A DNA stretch of 13,020 nucleotides from JACRGC01 sp035288785 (GCA_035288785.1 DATDZF010000021.1:1-13020), one strand, 5' to 3'; positions 1-5,331 are shown, numbered from the stretch's first letter. The notes: generated by a model not told the origin, from the sequence alone. Program-made: numbers and translations.

Positions 1-720
1 AACGCTTTTTTGCATTTGCTCCCTTATTTGCCCGGCCCGCCTATCCAGGTCCTCTTTTGTAATTTTCGGGAACACTACCTCGAATTCATCCCCTCCGGTC
101 CGGCCGACGATGTCGTTGCTCCTGACCCATTCCCGGAGATGCCTCGAAAAAATGCGGAGGATATTGTCGCCATGGCCATGCCCCAAAGTGTCGTTGATCG
201 TCTTGAAATTATCGAGGTCGAAAAATGCGACGCTGGCGGTGCGCCCCCTTCTGCCAAGCCCTTTCAAAGCCCTCCCCATCCTGCTATGGAAGACATCGGC
301 GCGCAAAACCCCTGTCAGGGGGTCCAAGAGGGCGCGCTCCCGAAATGCCGAGTATTTCGCCCCAAATAAGTTTGCGCCAATGGCCATAATGAGGGGCACG
401 GCTTGTTCGGGATGCTGAACCATCTGATGCAGCATATCCCCAAAATTATTTTGCTGGTGCGCAAGGCTAAAATAATAATAGGCAGCTGGCGTGTTGACAA
501 TTGGTGCAAGTGCCAAAGCGCTCCTCACCCGAGGCGGCCTTCGGCGGTACCAGCCGGCTATTGCGGAAACCATCCTCAATGTCGGGCTGTCCTGCCACCT
601 GAATAGGCGGTCTGTGGATCGCCAGGCAATTTTTACTCCGTTAATGGCCGGGCTTCTCCGAACATCCGCGAATCTTCTTAGCGAATCCCTAAAGCTCCAT
701 TTCGAAGAATTTATTGCCAT
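1..720 (-). CDS. GGDEF-domain protein, putative diguanylate cyclase (C-terminus beyond left edge)
   Basis: The minus strand is open from ATG 720 to base 1, giving 240 codons with no stop, so the C-terminus lies outside the window. An in-frame TAA shortly upstream makes ATG 720 the first possible start. Residues 67-87 and about 107-126 are hydrophobic and may be membrane segments. A GGDEF domain starts near residue 133 with DPLTG. It continues with the metal-binding FFDLD (166-170), FKTIND (172-177) and GHGHGD (180-185), then a canonical GGDEF at 209-213. An RxxD inhibitory site (RSND, 200-203) sits exactly five residues before GGDEF. In the known family these features mean c-di-GMP synthesis from two GTP with product inhibition. 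Activity here is inferred. The last alpha/beta elements of the domain are not visible. No EAL or HD-GYP partner is seen. A TATA-like box at 745-751 suggests a leaderless mRNA. GGDEF proteins are uncommon in archaea. Confidence 0.9.
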   Translation of the reverse strand, partial: MAINSSKWSFRDSLRRFADVRRSPAINGVKIAWRSTDRLFRWQDSPTLRMVSAIAGWYRRRPPRVRSALALAPIVNTPAAYYYFSLAHQQNNFGDMLHQMVQHPEQAVPLIMAIGANLFGAKYSAFRERALLDPLTGVLRADVFHSRMGRALKGLGRRGRTASVAFFDLDNFKTINDTLGHGHGDNILRIFSRHLREWVRSNDIVGRTGGDEFEVVFPKITKEDLDRRAGQIREQMQKSV

Positions 721-744
721 CGAAGAGATTTGATTGTTTTACGC

Positions 745-751
745 ATAAATA
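745..751 (-). promoter_or_regulatory. TATA-like box for the GGDEF gene
   Basis: On the minus strand this reads TATTTAT. Its centre is 28 nt before ATG 720, the spacing expected for a leaderless or nearly leaderless archaeal transcript. Confidence 0.45.
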
Positions 752-773
752 CCTATCCCCGATAACGTAAAGG

Positions 774-780
774 TATTTAA
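774..780 (+). promoter_or_regulatory. TATA-like box for the UPF0173 hydrolase gene
   Basis: TATTTAA lies 33-39 nt before ATG 813, so transcription would start near 803 and leave a leader of about 10 nt. It shares the 721-812 spacer with the divergent GGDEF promoter. Confidence 0.45.
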
Positions 781-812
781 TTCTGCTCCGGCAGTTCATA
801 AGTGGTGCAAAT

Positions 813-1487
813 ATGGTATCCCTTAAATATCTGGGGCACTCCGCCTTCGAAGCGCAATTTGGGAGCAAGACAATCCTGTTCGACCCATGGCTAAACCCCC
901 GCCCAAAGGAGGAGCGGCTTATCCCGCCCGCGCACGATGCGGACCACGTCCGCAATGCGGAGCTTATGCTGATCACCCACGAGCATTTCGACCATTTTGA
1001 CCCAATCGATGTCAAGCGGATTTATGATAGGACCTTTGCGCACGTTGTGGCGCCAGAGGGTGTATTCGAAAAGATTTCCCTTCCGGAAAACCGCAAGGTC
1101 GTTGCTTACGTTGGGGATGAGTTCACCTACCAGGGATTCGACATCAAGGTTGTCGAGGCGCGCCATCCGCAATCCTCATATGCTGTCGGGTATATCGTTT
1201 CCGACGGCAGCCAATCCGTATACTTTGCCGGGGACACCTACGATTTCTTTGGGCTAACCAAGATCAAGGCCGATGTGGCCATCATTCCGATTGGGGGTAC
1301 ATACACGATGGACGTGATCGGGGCGCTATCCGCCCTTTCGAAGATGAGGGTATCCCATGTCATTCCCATGCACTACAACACATTCGAAAACATCCGCGCA
1401 GACCCGTACGATTTCCAGAAGCGGGCAAAGAAGGATTCGAAGGCGCTGGTGCATGTGCTTAACGTTGGGGAATCAATTGAATTATAG
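813..1487 (+). CDS. UPF0173 family metal-dependent hydrolase (metallo-beta-lactamase fold)
   Basis: The protein has 224 residues, the usual length for UPF0173. It opens with the family-typical strand and LGHSAF (7-12). The metal-binding motif THEHFDH is at 55-61, followed by His118, FAGDTYDF with Asp141, PIGGTYTMD (159-167) and PMHYNTF with His187. Together these form the full set of MBL-fold metal ligands. The family is a conserved cytosolic hydrolase group in archaea and bacteria whose natural substrate is not established. ATG 813 follows a short leader with a weak GGTG element. The gene stands alone, divergent from the GGDEF gene, and a T-run follows its stop codon. Family assignment is firm; the substrate is unknown. 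Confidence 0.95.
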   Translation: MVSLKYLGHSAFEAQFGSKTILFDPWLNPRPKEERLIPPAHDADHVRNAELMLITHEHFDHFDPIDVKRIYDRTFAHVVAPEGVFEKISLPENRKVVAYVGDEFTYQGFDIKVVEARHPQSSYAVGYIVSDGSQSVYFAGDTYDFFGLTKIKADVAIIPIGGTYTMDVIGALSALSKMRVSHVIPMHYNTFENIRADPYDFQKRAKKDSKALVHVLNVGESIEL

Positions 1488-1491
1488 GCTA

Positions 1492-1498
1492 TTTTTTT
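1492..1498 (+). terminator. Poly-T terminator after the UPF0173 gene
   Basis: Seven T's in a row start five bases after the stop codon. Archaeal RNA polymerase terminates at such runs without needing a hairpin. No strong stem precedes it. Confidence 0.5.
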
Positions 1499-1572
1499 GC
1501 ATCTCCAGATCTTTATCTTAGAGTGCCTAGCGAATATTGGATGTTTCCTTGCCCAACCGCATCTTTGCATCA

Positions 1573-1698
1573 TCAGAAATGGTAGTCCTTTGGCTGGCGC
1601 GGCCTGCGCTTGCTGCTAGGAAAGCTCAGGAACCAGATCAGCACTACAATTGCAATCGCCAAAATTACCGTTGTTTGCGAATCCAGGAAATCCCCCAT
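1573..1698 (-). CDS. Small single-pass membrane protein, 41 residues
   Basis: ATG 1698 to TGA 1573-1575 encodes 41 residues. A short acidic N-terminus (MGDFLDS) is followed by a hydrophobic stretch at about 10-24 (TVILAIAIVVLIWFL). The tail is strongly basic (KRRPRQPK, 30-37) and ends in DYHF. Under the positive-inside rule this predicts one membrane helix with the N-terminus outside and a cytoplasmic tail. A TATA-like element centred near 1724 lies 26 nt before the ATG, as expected for a leaderless gene. That promoter match and the clean topology are why it is called despite its length. No family is recognised, and its function is unknown. It points away from the beta-helix gene and shares its promoter region. 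Confidence 0.6.
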   Translation of the reverse strand: MGDFLDSQTTVILAIAIVVLIWFLSFPSSKRRPRQPKDYHF

Positions 1699-1719
1699 GG
1701 AAAAAATACACTCGTCACG

Positions 1720-1728
1720 TATTTAAAT
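1720..1728. promoter_or_regulatory. Near-palindromic TATA element shared by two divergent genes
   Basis: TATTTAAAT reads almost the same on both strands. Its centre is 26 nt before ATG 1698 on the minus strand and 27 nt before ATG 1751 on the plus strand. One TBP site could therefore serve two leaderless genes, with direction set by the flanking BRE sequences. This is inferred from spacing only. Confidence 0.5.
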
Positions 1729-1750
1729 CATGCATGCCTTTTCTTTGCAT

Positions 1751-2890
1751 ATGCAGCAGCCGCAACAAAGGCCAAAGGGCCCTAGGCCGATCGGGAAGGA
1801 AATACCCAAGGCGTTGATGCCCTACAAGCCCAATTATACGAACTGGGTAATTGCGGGTTTGGTGATAGTTGCCGTGGTTGCGATATTCGTGTTCTTTTCC
1901 CAGCTGCCGCAATCCCCTCCCGTCAACCCTACGCCGGCCGTTTCGATTGCCGCGACACCGGAACCAACAAAGCTATCGACCCCAACCCCCATCCCGACCC
2001 CAACCCCCACGGATGAGCCAATGCCCACAATTGTTTTTAGGGAAATATCCAAGTGCGGGCCGGTCTCCAAGGACATCGTCCTCGAAAATGACCTCGAATC
2101 AAAGGGGACCTGCTTTGTTGTGGGCGCGCAAGGCATCACAATTGACTGCAGTGGACACCGGATCACCGGTAAGGAGGAGGAAAATTCCTCTGCAGTATAT
2201 TCCGAATTCGAGGGCACTTCGATAAAGAATTGCAACATCAGCAAATTTGAGGTCGGTGTAAGGCTCAAGAATGCCGATTCGAGTTCTGTGGTTGAGAGCA
2301 TATTTTCGGAAAACAGGGGGGGCATGCTCGTCCAGACCTCCAAGGGCCTCCTAATCAAGGGCAACCAATTCTTCAACAATCCGGTCGGGGGGCTGATCCT
2401 CAACTCCGTTGATGGCAGTGAAATCCTGGACAATTTTGCCGACGGATCAAAGAAATACGGGATCCAGCTCGTCACATCCGACATGAACACGCTAAAAGGC
2501 AACCAGATTTACCGGAATACCTACGGCCTGCAGATCTCCGGCTCGCGTGGCAACCTGATCGAGGGCAACAATGTCAGCTTCAACACCGCCGGCATCAAGA
2601 TAACCTCGCGCTCGATGGACAACGTTTTGAAGGGCAACCAGGTCAACGGGAACAGGGGCGTTGGGCTCCATGTGCTGGATTGGTCGAGCGCGGTGATTTC
2701 GGGAAACACCTTCAATGGCAATGAATACGGGATAAATGTCCTTGACACTTTCAATATCATTGATAACAATATTGTCTGCGAGAACAGCATCTCCGATTTC
2801 TACTGTGAATTTGCGCAGAACGCAACTGGAAATGCGTGCCTGCAGCGCTCAACTGTTTGCGGATTTGATTGCGAGAGGAGATGCCCGTAA
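1751..2890 (+). CDS. Membrane-anchored right-handed parallel beta-helix protein (NosD-type)
   Basis: From ATG 1751 the protein has 379 residues. A start at 1730 is open in the same frame, but the TATA box at 1720-1728 would put that ATG upstream of the mRNA, so 1751 is preferred. A cytoplasmic N-terminus of about 30 residues precedes one membrane helix (about 33-49). A Pro/Thr linker with repeated TPTP follows (about 55-93). The rest is a parallel beta-helix with many short repeats of the type LKGNQxxxNxxGLxI, typical of NosD/CASH carbohydrate-binding and surface proteins. The end is Cys-rich, with six Cys in about the last 40 residues, suggesting disulfides. It is probably held outside the cell by its N-terminal anchor. 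The ligand is unknown; a role in glycan binding or cleavage is only inferred from the fold. Confidence 0.88.
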   Translation: MQQPQQRPKGPRPIGKEIPKALMPYKPNYTNWVIAGLVIVAVVAIFVFFSQLPQSPPVNPTPAVSIAATPEPTKLSTPTPIPTPTPTDEPMPTIVFREISKCGPVSKDIVLENDLESKGTCFVVGAQGITIDCSGHRITGKEEENSSAVYSEFEGTSIKNCNISKFEVGVRLKNADSSSVVESIFSENRGGMLVQTSKGLLIKGNQFFNNPVGGLILNSVDGSEILDNFADGSKKYGIQLVTSDMNTLKGNQIYRNTYGLQISGSRGNLIEGNNVSFNTAGIKITSRSMDNVLKGNQVNGNRGVGLHVLDWSSAVISGNTFNGNEYGINVLDTFNIIDNNIVCENSISDFYCEFAQNATGNACLQRSTVCGFDCERRCP

Positions 2891-2980
2891 ATTTCGGGCG
2901 CCAAGGCTTTCCAAAAAGCAACACTTATTATTGCCAAATAGCCATTAGGTAATTGCCACTGTTGGCCCTGGCTTAAATGT

Positions 2981-3151
2981 ATGAGCGGCGAGAAAATGCC
3001 CCTTTCGGAAGATGACGAAGTGTTCGGGAAGATGGATAGCAACACCAATTCTGTCAAGTGCGACCTGTGCGGTGGCAAGATGTATAGGGCCGGCGGCTGC
3101 TACCTGTGCATCAAATGCGGCCAAAAGAAGTGCAATACTGATATCACGTAA
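2981..3151 (+). CDS. Small zinc-ribbon protein, like the tail of class II ribonucleotide reductase
   Basis: This 56-residue gene runs from ATG 2981 to TAA 3149-3151. The first 26 residues are acidic and look unstructured. The rest holds a zinc ribbon: CDLC (27-30), GGC (38-40), CIKC (43-46) and Cys51. The pattern CxxCGG...GGCYxCxxCGxxxC closely matches the C-terminal ribbon of adenosylcobalamin-dependent (class II) ribonucleotide reductases, here without any reductase in front. It may work in trans or be an unrelated small metal-binding regulator. ATG 2996 is an alternative in-frame start. The resemblance comes from pattern reading, not a search. Confidence 0.8.
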   Translation: MSGEKMPLSEDDEVFGKMDSNTNSVKCDLCGGKMYRAGGCYLCIKCGQKKCNTDIT

Positions 3152-3458
3152 GCAACCCCACCAGGGGGCAAAGCCCCAACACCAAGGGGAATGATTTCCC
3201 CTTCCGGGTTGCGTAGAGCTTTCCTCTACGAACATCCAAAGTGATTGGATGTTGCCCTACCCCTTCTAATTTGATGTGGAATATTAGGAAGGGGTGCTTC
3301 CAAGGGTAGCGGGAAACCTGAGTTTCCCAAGACGCTTGTTGCCTCTACCCCCTTAATTTGTTTGCGAATCAATGGAGGATTTTCCTCCGACGCGGATGCC
3401 CAAACCCCCTATTTGTTTGGGAATCCTTAATTTCAGAAGGGCGCTATCAAAAGTTTCT
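3152..3458. repeat. Hairpin island between convergent genes (eight consecutive inverted repeats)
   Basis: No gene is seen in these 307 bases. They hold a row of inverted repeats with short loops. The stems are 3165-3169/3173-3177 (5 bp), 3184-3191/3196-3203 (8 bp), 3212-3218/3224-3230 (7 bp) and 3231-3239/3245-3253 (9 bp). Next come 3259-3270/3283-3295 (12 bp with one bulged G), 3311-3317/3322-3328 (7 bp), 3374-3379/3383-3388 (6 bp) and 3399-3405/3415-3421 (7 bp). All but the fifth are perfect. The stems differ in sequence, so this is not an array of one repeat. It lies between the ends of the zinc-ribbon and KaiC-like genes and could act as a two-way terminator or mRNA-end stabiliser. Confidence 0.8.
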
Positions 3459-4157
3459 TTAGTGCATCGACTCCCACATGACCTCCGCCCTGGGGTCGAC
3501 TTCCAGCCCCTTATCCGTGATCTCGAAGGGATGCACGCTCTTGTCGTTGTTGGTCCCGCGCATCTTCCTTACGAAAATTGAGCGGTGGGGCGGGTAGAAG
3601 TAGAGCAGCACCACCCCGTCGCATAGGAACTCTTCCACCCCGAATCTCGAGATGTCATCCTTCTTTCCCGCGGTTTCGCATGTCAGTAGCGTTGTGACAT
3701 CCATTTTCCGCAGCTCCTCTATCAGGTCGTACATCGCAAACCTTATTTTGGTGGTGTTGTCAAGCCAGAGGGAAAATGCGGTTATGGAATCAATCACCAG
3801 CCTTTTGACCTTCATCTCCCTTGCCTTCTCCAAAATCCGCTTGGTTTGGCCTTCAATATCATCCTTCATTGCAATGGATGGCTCGAATTTGTAAATTTTA
3901 AGCATGTCCTCCTTCTCGAGGGGCAGGAGGTCCCATTTGAACCGCTGCATGTTCCACCACATGTTATGGGGGCCTTCCTCGAGGGTGATGTAAGCGCCCC
4001 TTTCCCCGTACAATTTGGCGCCGTTGTAGAGGTACTGCATGCAAAAGATGCTCTTGCCGCAGCCAGGGCCGCCTGAAATAAGGACCGCGGAACTTTCCGG
4101 GAACCCCCCTTCGATCAGATCATCTAGGCCCGGTATTCCGGATTTTACACGGTTCAT
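3459..4157 (-). CDS. KaiC/RAD55-type RecA-superfamily ATPase
   Basis: The protein has 232 residues, one RecA-fold domain. It opens with the KaiC signature SGIPGLDDLIEGGFP (6-20). Walker A GGPGCGKS is at 29-36, a likely catalytic Glu pair at 60-61 (TLEE) and Walker B LVIDS at 120-124. The KMRGTNN segment (198-204) is usual for KaiC-like proteins near the subunit interface. Single-domain archaeal homologues are ATPases of mostly unknown role, some linked to signal transduction or DNA transactions. ATG 4157 lies nine bases after the stop of the phosphatidyltransferase gene, with GAGG beside that stop as a Shine-Dalgarno site, so the two genes form an operon. Its functional link to lipid synthesis is unclear. 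Confidence 0.92.
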   Translation of the reverse strand: MNRVKSGIPGLDDLIEGGFPESSAVLISGGPGCGKSIFCMQYLYNGAKLYGERGAYITLEEGPHNMWWNMQRFKWDLLPLEKEDMLKIYKFEPSIAMKDDIEGQTKRILEKAREMKVKRLVIDSITAFSLWLDNTTKIRFAMYDLIEELRKMDVTTLLTCETAGKKDDISRFGVEEFLCDGVVLLYFYPPHRSIFVRKMRGTNNDKSVHPFEITDKGLEVDPRAEVMWESMH

Positions 4158-4166
4158 GCATTTCCC

Positions 4167-4670
4167 TCAAAATTTGGGCTTGCGGATCTTTGTCTTGAGC
4201 ACCATCATCACGGCTGCAAGCAATAATGCGAAGGGTGAAAGCTCGCGTGCTAGGAGGAACACCGCAATTGCAAACAACGCTGCTGCGGGGATGGGGAGGC
4301 CAAAATACGCATTCTCCTCCTTTTGGATGTTGAATGCCGCCAGCCGTACTAGCCCCGCGCATACGTAGCAGATGGAGAACACGAGTGCAAGCGAGGTGTA
4401 GTTGGAGGAAAGCACTATGGCCGCCGGTGCCACCCCGAAGGAAATGATATCCGAGAGCGAATCCAGCTCCCTTCCAAAGTCGTTCTTCTTGTGCGTTTCC
4501 CGCGCCACCTGCCCGTCAAGGTAATCGAATACTGCCGAGAAGGCCACGAACACCACGGCTGCGGTGGGATTGGATGAGAGTGCATAGTAGATTGCCATGA
4601 ATCCGGAAGCGCCGTTTGCAAGGGTAAGGAAGTCCTTTGCCTCAAGGCCCCTGACCGCATCGTGGAACAT
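4167..4670 (-). CDS. CDP-alcohol phosphatidyltransferase, archaetidylserine synthase-like
   Basis: The 167-residue integral membrane protein carries the CDP-alcohol phosphotransferase motif DG(x2)AR(x8)G(x3)D(x3)D. The residues are Asp49, Asp52-Gly53, Ala56-Arg57, Gly66, Asp70 and Asp74. The aspartates bind the divalent metal and activate the incoming alcohol. The opening FLTLANG (14-20) and SFGVAPA (77-83) are typical of the PssA branch. It therefore most likely transfers serine onto CDP-archaeol at the membrane; inositol phosphate or glycerol phosphate as acceptor cannot be excluded. About five to six hydrophobic segments are visible and the C-terminus is basic. A TATA-like T/A run at 4692-4699 is centred about 25 nt before ATG 4670, suggesting a leaderless start. 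It is first in an operon with the KaiC-like gene. Confidence 0.88.
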   Translation of the reverse strand: MFHDAVRGLEAKDFLTLANGASGFMAIYYALSSNPTAAVVFVAFSAVFDYLDGQVARETHKKNDFGRELDSLSDIISFGVAPAAIVLSSNYTSLALVFSICYVCAGLVRLAAFNIQKEENAYFGLPIPAAALFAIAVFLLARELSPFALLLAAVMMVLKTKIRKPKF

Positions 4671-4691
4671 AAGCTGATAACGGTTAGGGCA

Positions 4692-4699
4692 TTAAAAAA
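4692..4699 (-). promoter_or_regulatory. TATA-like box for the phosphatidyltransferase operon
   Basis: The minus strand reads TTTTTTAA. Its centre is about 25 nt before ATG 4670, consistent with a leaderless transcript. Confidence 0.45.
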
Positions 4700-4722
4700 G
4701 CTTACCGGTTGTTTTGAAATCG

Positions 4723-4729
4723 TTATAAA
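4723..4729 (+). promoter_or_regulatory. TATA box for the interrupted tRNA gene
   Basis: TTATAAA is a strong archaeal TATA match. Transcription would start near 4751 and give a leader of about 33 nt before the mature tRNA 5' end at 4784, to be removed by RNase P. Confidence 0.55.
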
Positions 4730-4792
4730 GGCGTTGTGGAATAATACTTTGGGCCTTTACGAAAAAGAATGAAAGTTCAATTCGGGCTTGTA

Positions 4793-4823
4793 AATGGGTG
4801 TTGCTTGCAATTCCCATGAAGAA
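4793..4823 (+). other. tRNA intron 1, position 9/10 (31 nt)
   Basis: The inner stem 4794-4798/4813-4817 (ATGGG/CCCAT) holds a nested TTGC/GCAA hairpin. Three-base bulges 4791-4793 and 4822-4824 flank a middle helix CTTG/GAAG (4787-4790/4818-4821) with three pairs and one G-G mismatch. The outer helix is GGG/CTC (4784-4786/4825-4827). Cutting after the second base of each bulge gives the exact exon join. This is a relaxed BHB. Confidence 0.8.
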
Positions 4824-4846
4824 GCTCAGCCTGGTCTAGAGCGCCA

Positions 4847-5040
4847 TGCCTTGGTTTTGGCTTTGATGCGCAAATGAATGTTTTCTTTGCGCCAGAAACA
4901 TTGTTTCTGGGCATGCCCGGAATCCTAGGATTCTGTGCATGTCGCGGAGCCCTCGCACCTTTCTTCCCTGAAGAACTTCGTTCTTCGGGGCCGTGCAGAC
5001 TTTGTCTGCTCGGTTCTAAAGAAAGGGGCAAGGCGCGTAG
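4847..5040 (+). other. tRNA intron 2, position 29/30 (194 nt)
   Basis: A full BHB is visible. The outer helix is 4838-4840/5042-5044 (AGA/TCT). The four-pair middle helix 4841-4844/5035-5038 (GCGC/GCGT) has one G-U. The inner helix 4848-4853/5029-5034 (GCCTTG/CAAGGC) is perfect. The bulges are 4845-4847 and 5039-5041. Inside are perfect hairpins at 4868-4892, 4892-4910, 4970-4986 and 4995-5009, a palindrome at 4920-4933, and an 8-bp stem 4958-4965/5019-5026 enclosing two of the hairpins. No ORF or homing endonuclease is present. Confidence 0.85.
4944..5034 (+). repeat. Intron-2 copy of an element shared by introns 2 and 4
   Basis: The start (4944-4965) aligns with 5203-5224 apart from one substitution and two single-base indels. 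The end (5022-5034, AAAGGGGCAAGGC) matches 5233-5245 in all but one base. Between the arms this copy carries about 50 extra bases forming two hairpins, 4970-4986 and 4995-5009. Confidence 0.75.
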
Positions 5041-5048
5041 GTCTTATA

Positions 5049-5082
5049 TGACGCTGCCGCACGTGCGGCAGTGGGCTAGGTG
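5049..5082 (+). other. tRNA intron 3, canonical position 37/38 (34 nt)
   Basis: Anticodon-loop bases 5043-5046 (CTTA) pair with intron bases 5077-5080 (TAGG), a four-pair middle helix with one G-U. Bulges are 5047-5049 and 5081-5083, and the outer helix is the anticodon stem. The intron body is the 16-base palindrome 5055-5070, extended by three pairs at its base. The inner helix next to the bulge is weak. Confidence 0.8.
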
Positions 5083-5104
5083 AACTGGATGTCCCGGGTT
5101 CAAA

Positions 5105-5252
5105 TGTCTGCGTCGGGGGATGCATCCCCCTTGAGCAGACTGCTCGCTCCCCTTCGGAGTGCAGTTTGTTTTGATTCGCTGCCGGAAATTTGTTTCTTGG
5201 CGGCGGAGCCATCGCCACCTTCTTTTTGAAAGAAGGGGGCAAGGCATGGAAA
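5105..5252 (+). other. tRNA intron 4, position 59/60 (148 nt)
   Basis: AAAT occurs at both junctions, so the join alone allows five boundaries. Only this one gives a four-pair middle helix: 5099-5102/5247-5250 (TTCA/TGGA, one G-U). Bulges are 5103-5105 and 5251-5253, and the outer helix is the T stem. The inner helix (5106-5109/5242-5245) has one bulged A, so the motif is relaxed. Inside are the perfect palindrome 5115-5130 and an 8-bp hairpin at 5218-5236. Confidence 0.78.
5203..5245 (+). repeat. Intron-4 copy of the shared element, compact form
   Basis: This 43-base copy has the same start and end as the intron-2 copy, but its 8-bp stem (5218-5225/5229-5236) is closed by only three loop bases. 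Both copies end in GGGGCAAGGC a few bases before the 3' splice site. Confidence 0.75.
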
Positions 5253-5321
5253 TCCCGGCAGGCCCATTTTATTCTTGTCAGTTTGCCTCAAAGTAATGAA
5301 ACTTCATCGGATGAAGGTACG

Positions 5322-5331
5322 TTTATATAAA
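5322..5331 (+). promoter_or_regulatory. TATA box for the 91-residue gene
   Basis: TTTATATAAA is the cleanest TATA box in the window. Transcription would start near 5353, leaving a leader of about 24 nt that holds the GGTGA site before ATG 5377. Confidence 0.6.

Larger units (their letters stand above)
4784..5266 (+). tRNA. tRNA-Ile(UAU) interrupted by four introns
   Basis: Five exons, 4784-4792, 4824-4846, 5041-5048, 5083-5104 and 5253-5266, join to exactly 76 nt. The acceptor stem GGGCTTG/CAGGCCC pairs fully with one G-U. U8 and A9 are followed by D stem GCTC/GAGC with A14, G15, G18-G19 and A21 in the loop. The anticodon stem CCAGT/ACTGG encloses CTTATAA, so U33 is present and the anticodon is UAU, reading AUA. 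The variable loop ATGTC provides C48 for the G15-C48 pair. The T stem CCGGG/CCCGG holds TTCAAAT with A58, and base 73 is A. CCA is not encoded. Anticodon stem, T stem and acceptor each pair only after introns are removed. Four introns exceed the three per tRNA I know of, from Thermoproteales. The UAU anticodon is also unusual, since most archaea read AUA with a modified CAU tRNA. Moving the 37/38 boundary by one base does not change the anticodon. Confidence 0.9.

Noticed and set aside
10..369. 119-codon plus-strand frame near the left edge
   Set aside because: It lies antisense to the GGDEF domain, whose motifs are unmistakable, and its own translation has no domain-like pattern.
1537..1785. 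82-codon plus-strand frame
   Set aside because: It crosses the antisense 41-residue gene and the shared promoter and runs into the front of the beta-helix gene. Composition is not protein-like.
3165..3421. CRISPR array
   Set aside because: The stems differ from one another and there is no regular repeat and spacer length.
3152..3458. A second multi-intron tRNA hidden in the hairpin island
   Set aside because: I searched both strands for a D arm, a T loop of the TTCAAAT/TTCGAAT type and matching acceptor arms and found none.
4847..5040. Homing endonuclease or other protein in tRNA intron 2
   Set aside because: The intron is only 194 bases and is filled with hairpins; frames crossing it have no endonuclease motif such as LAGLIDADG.
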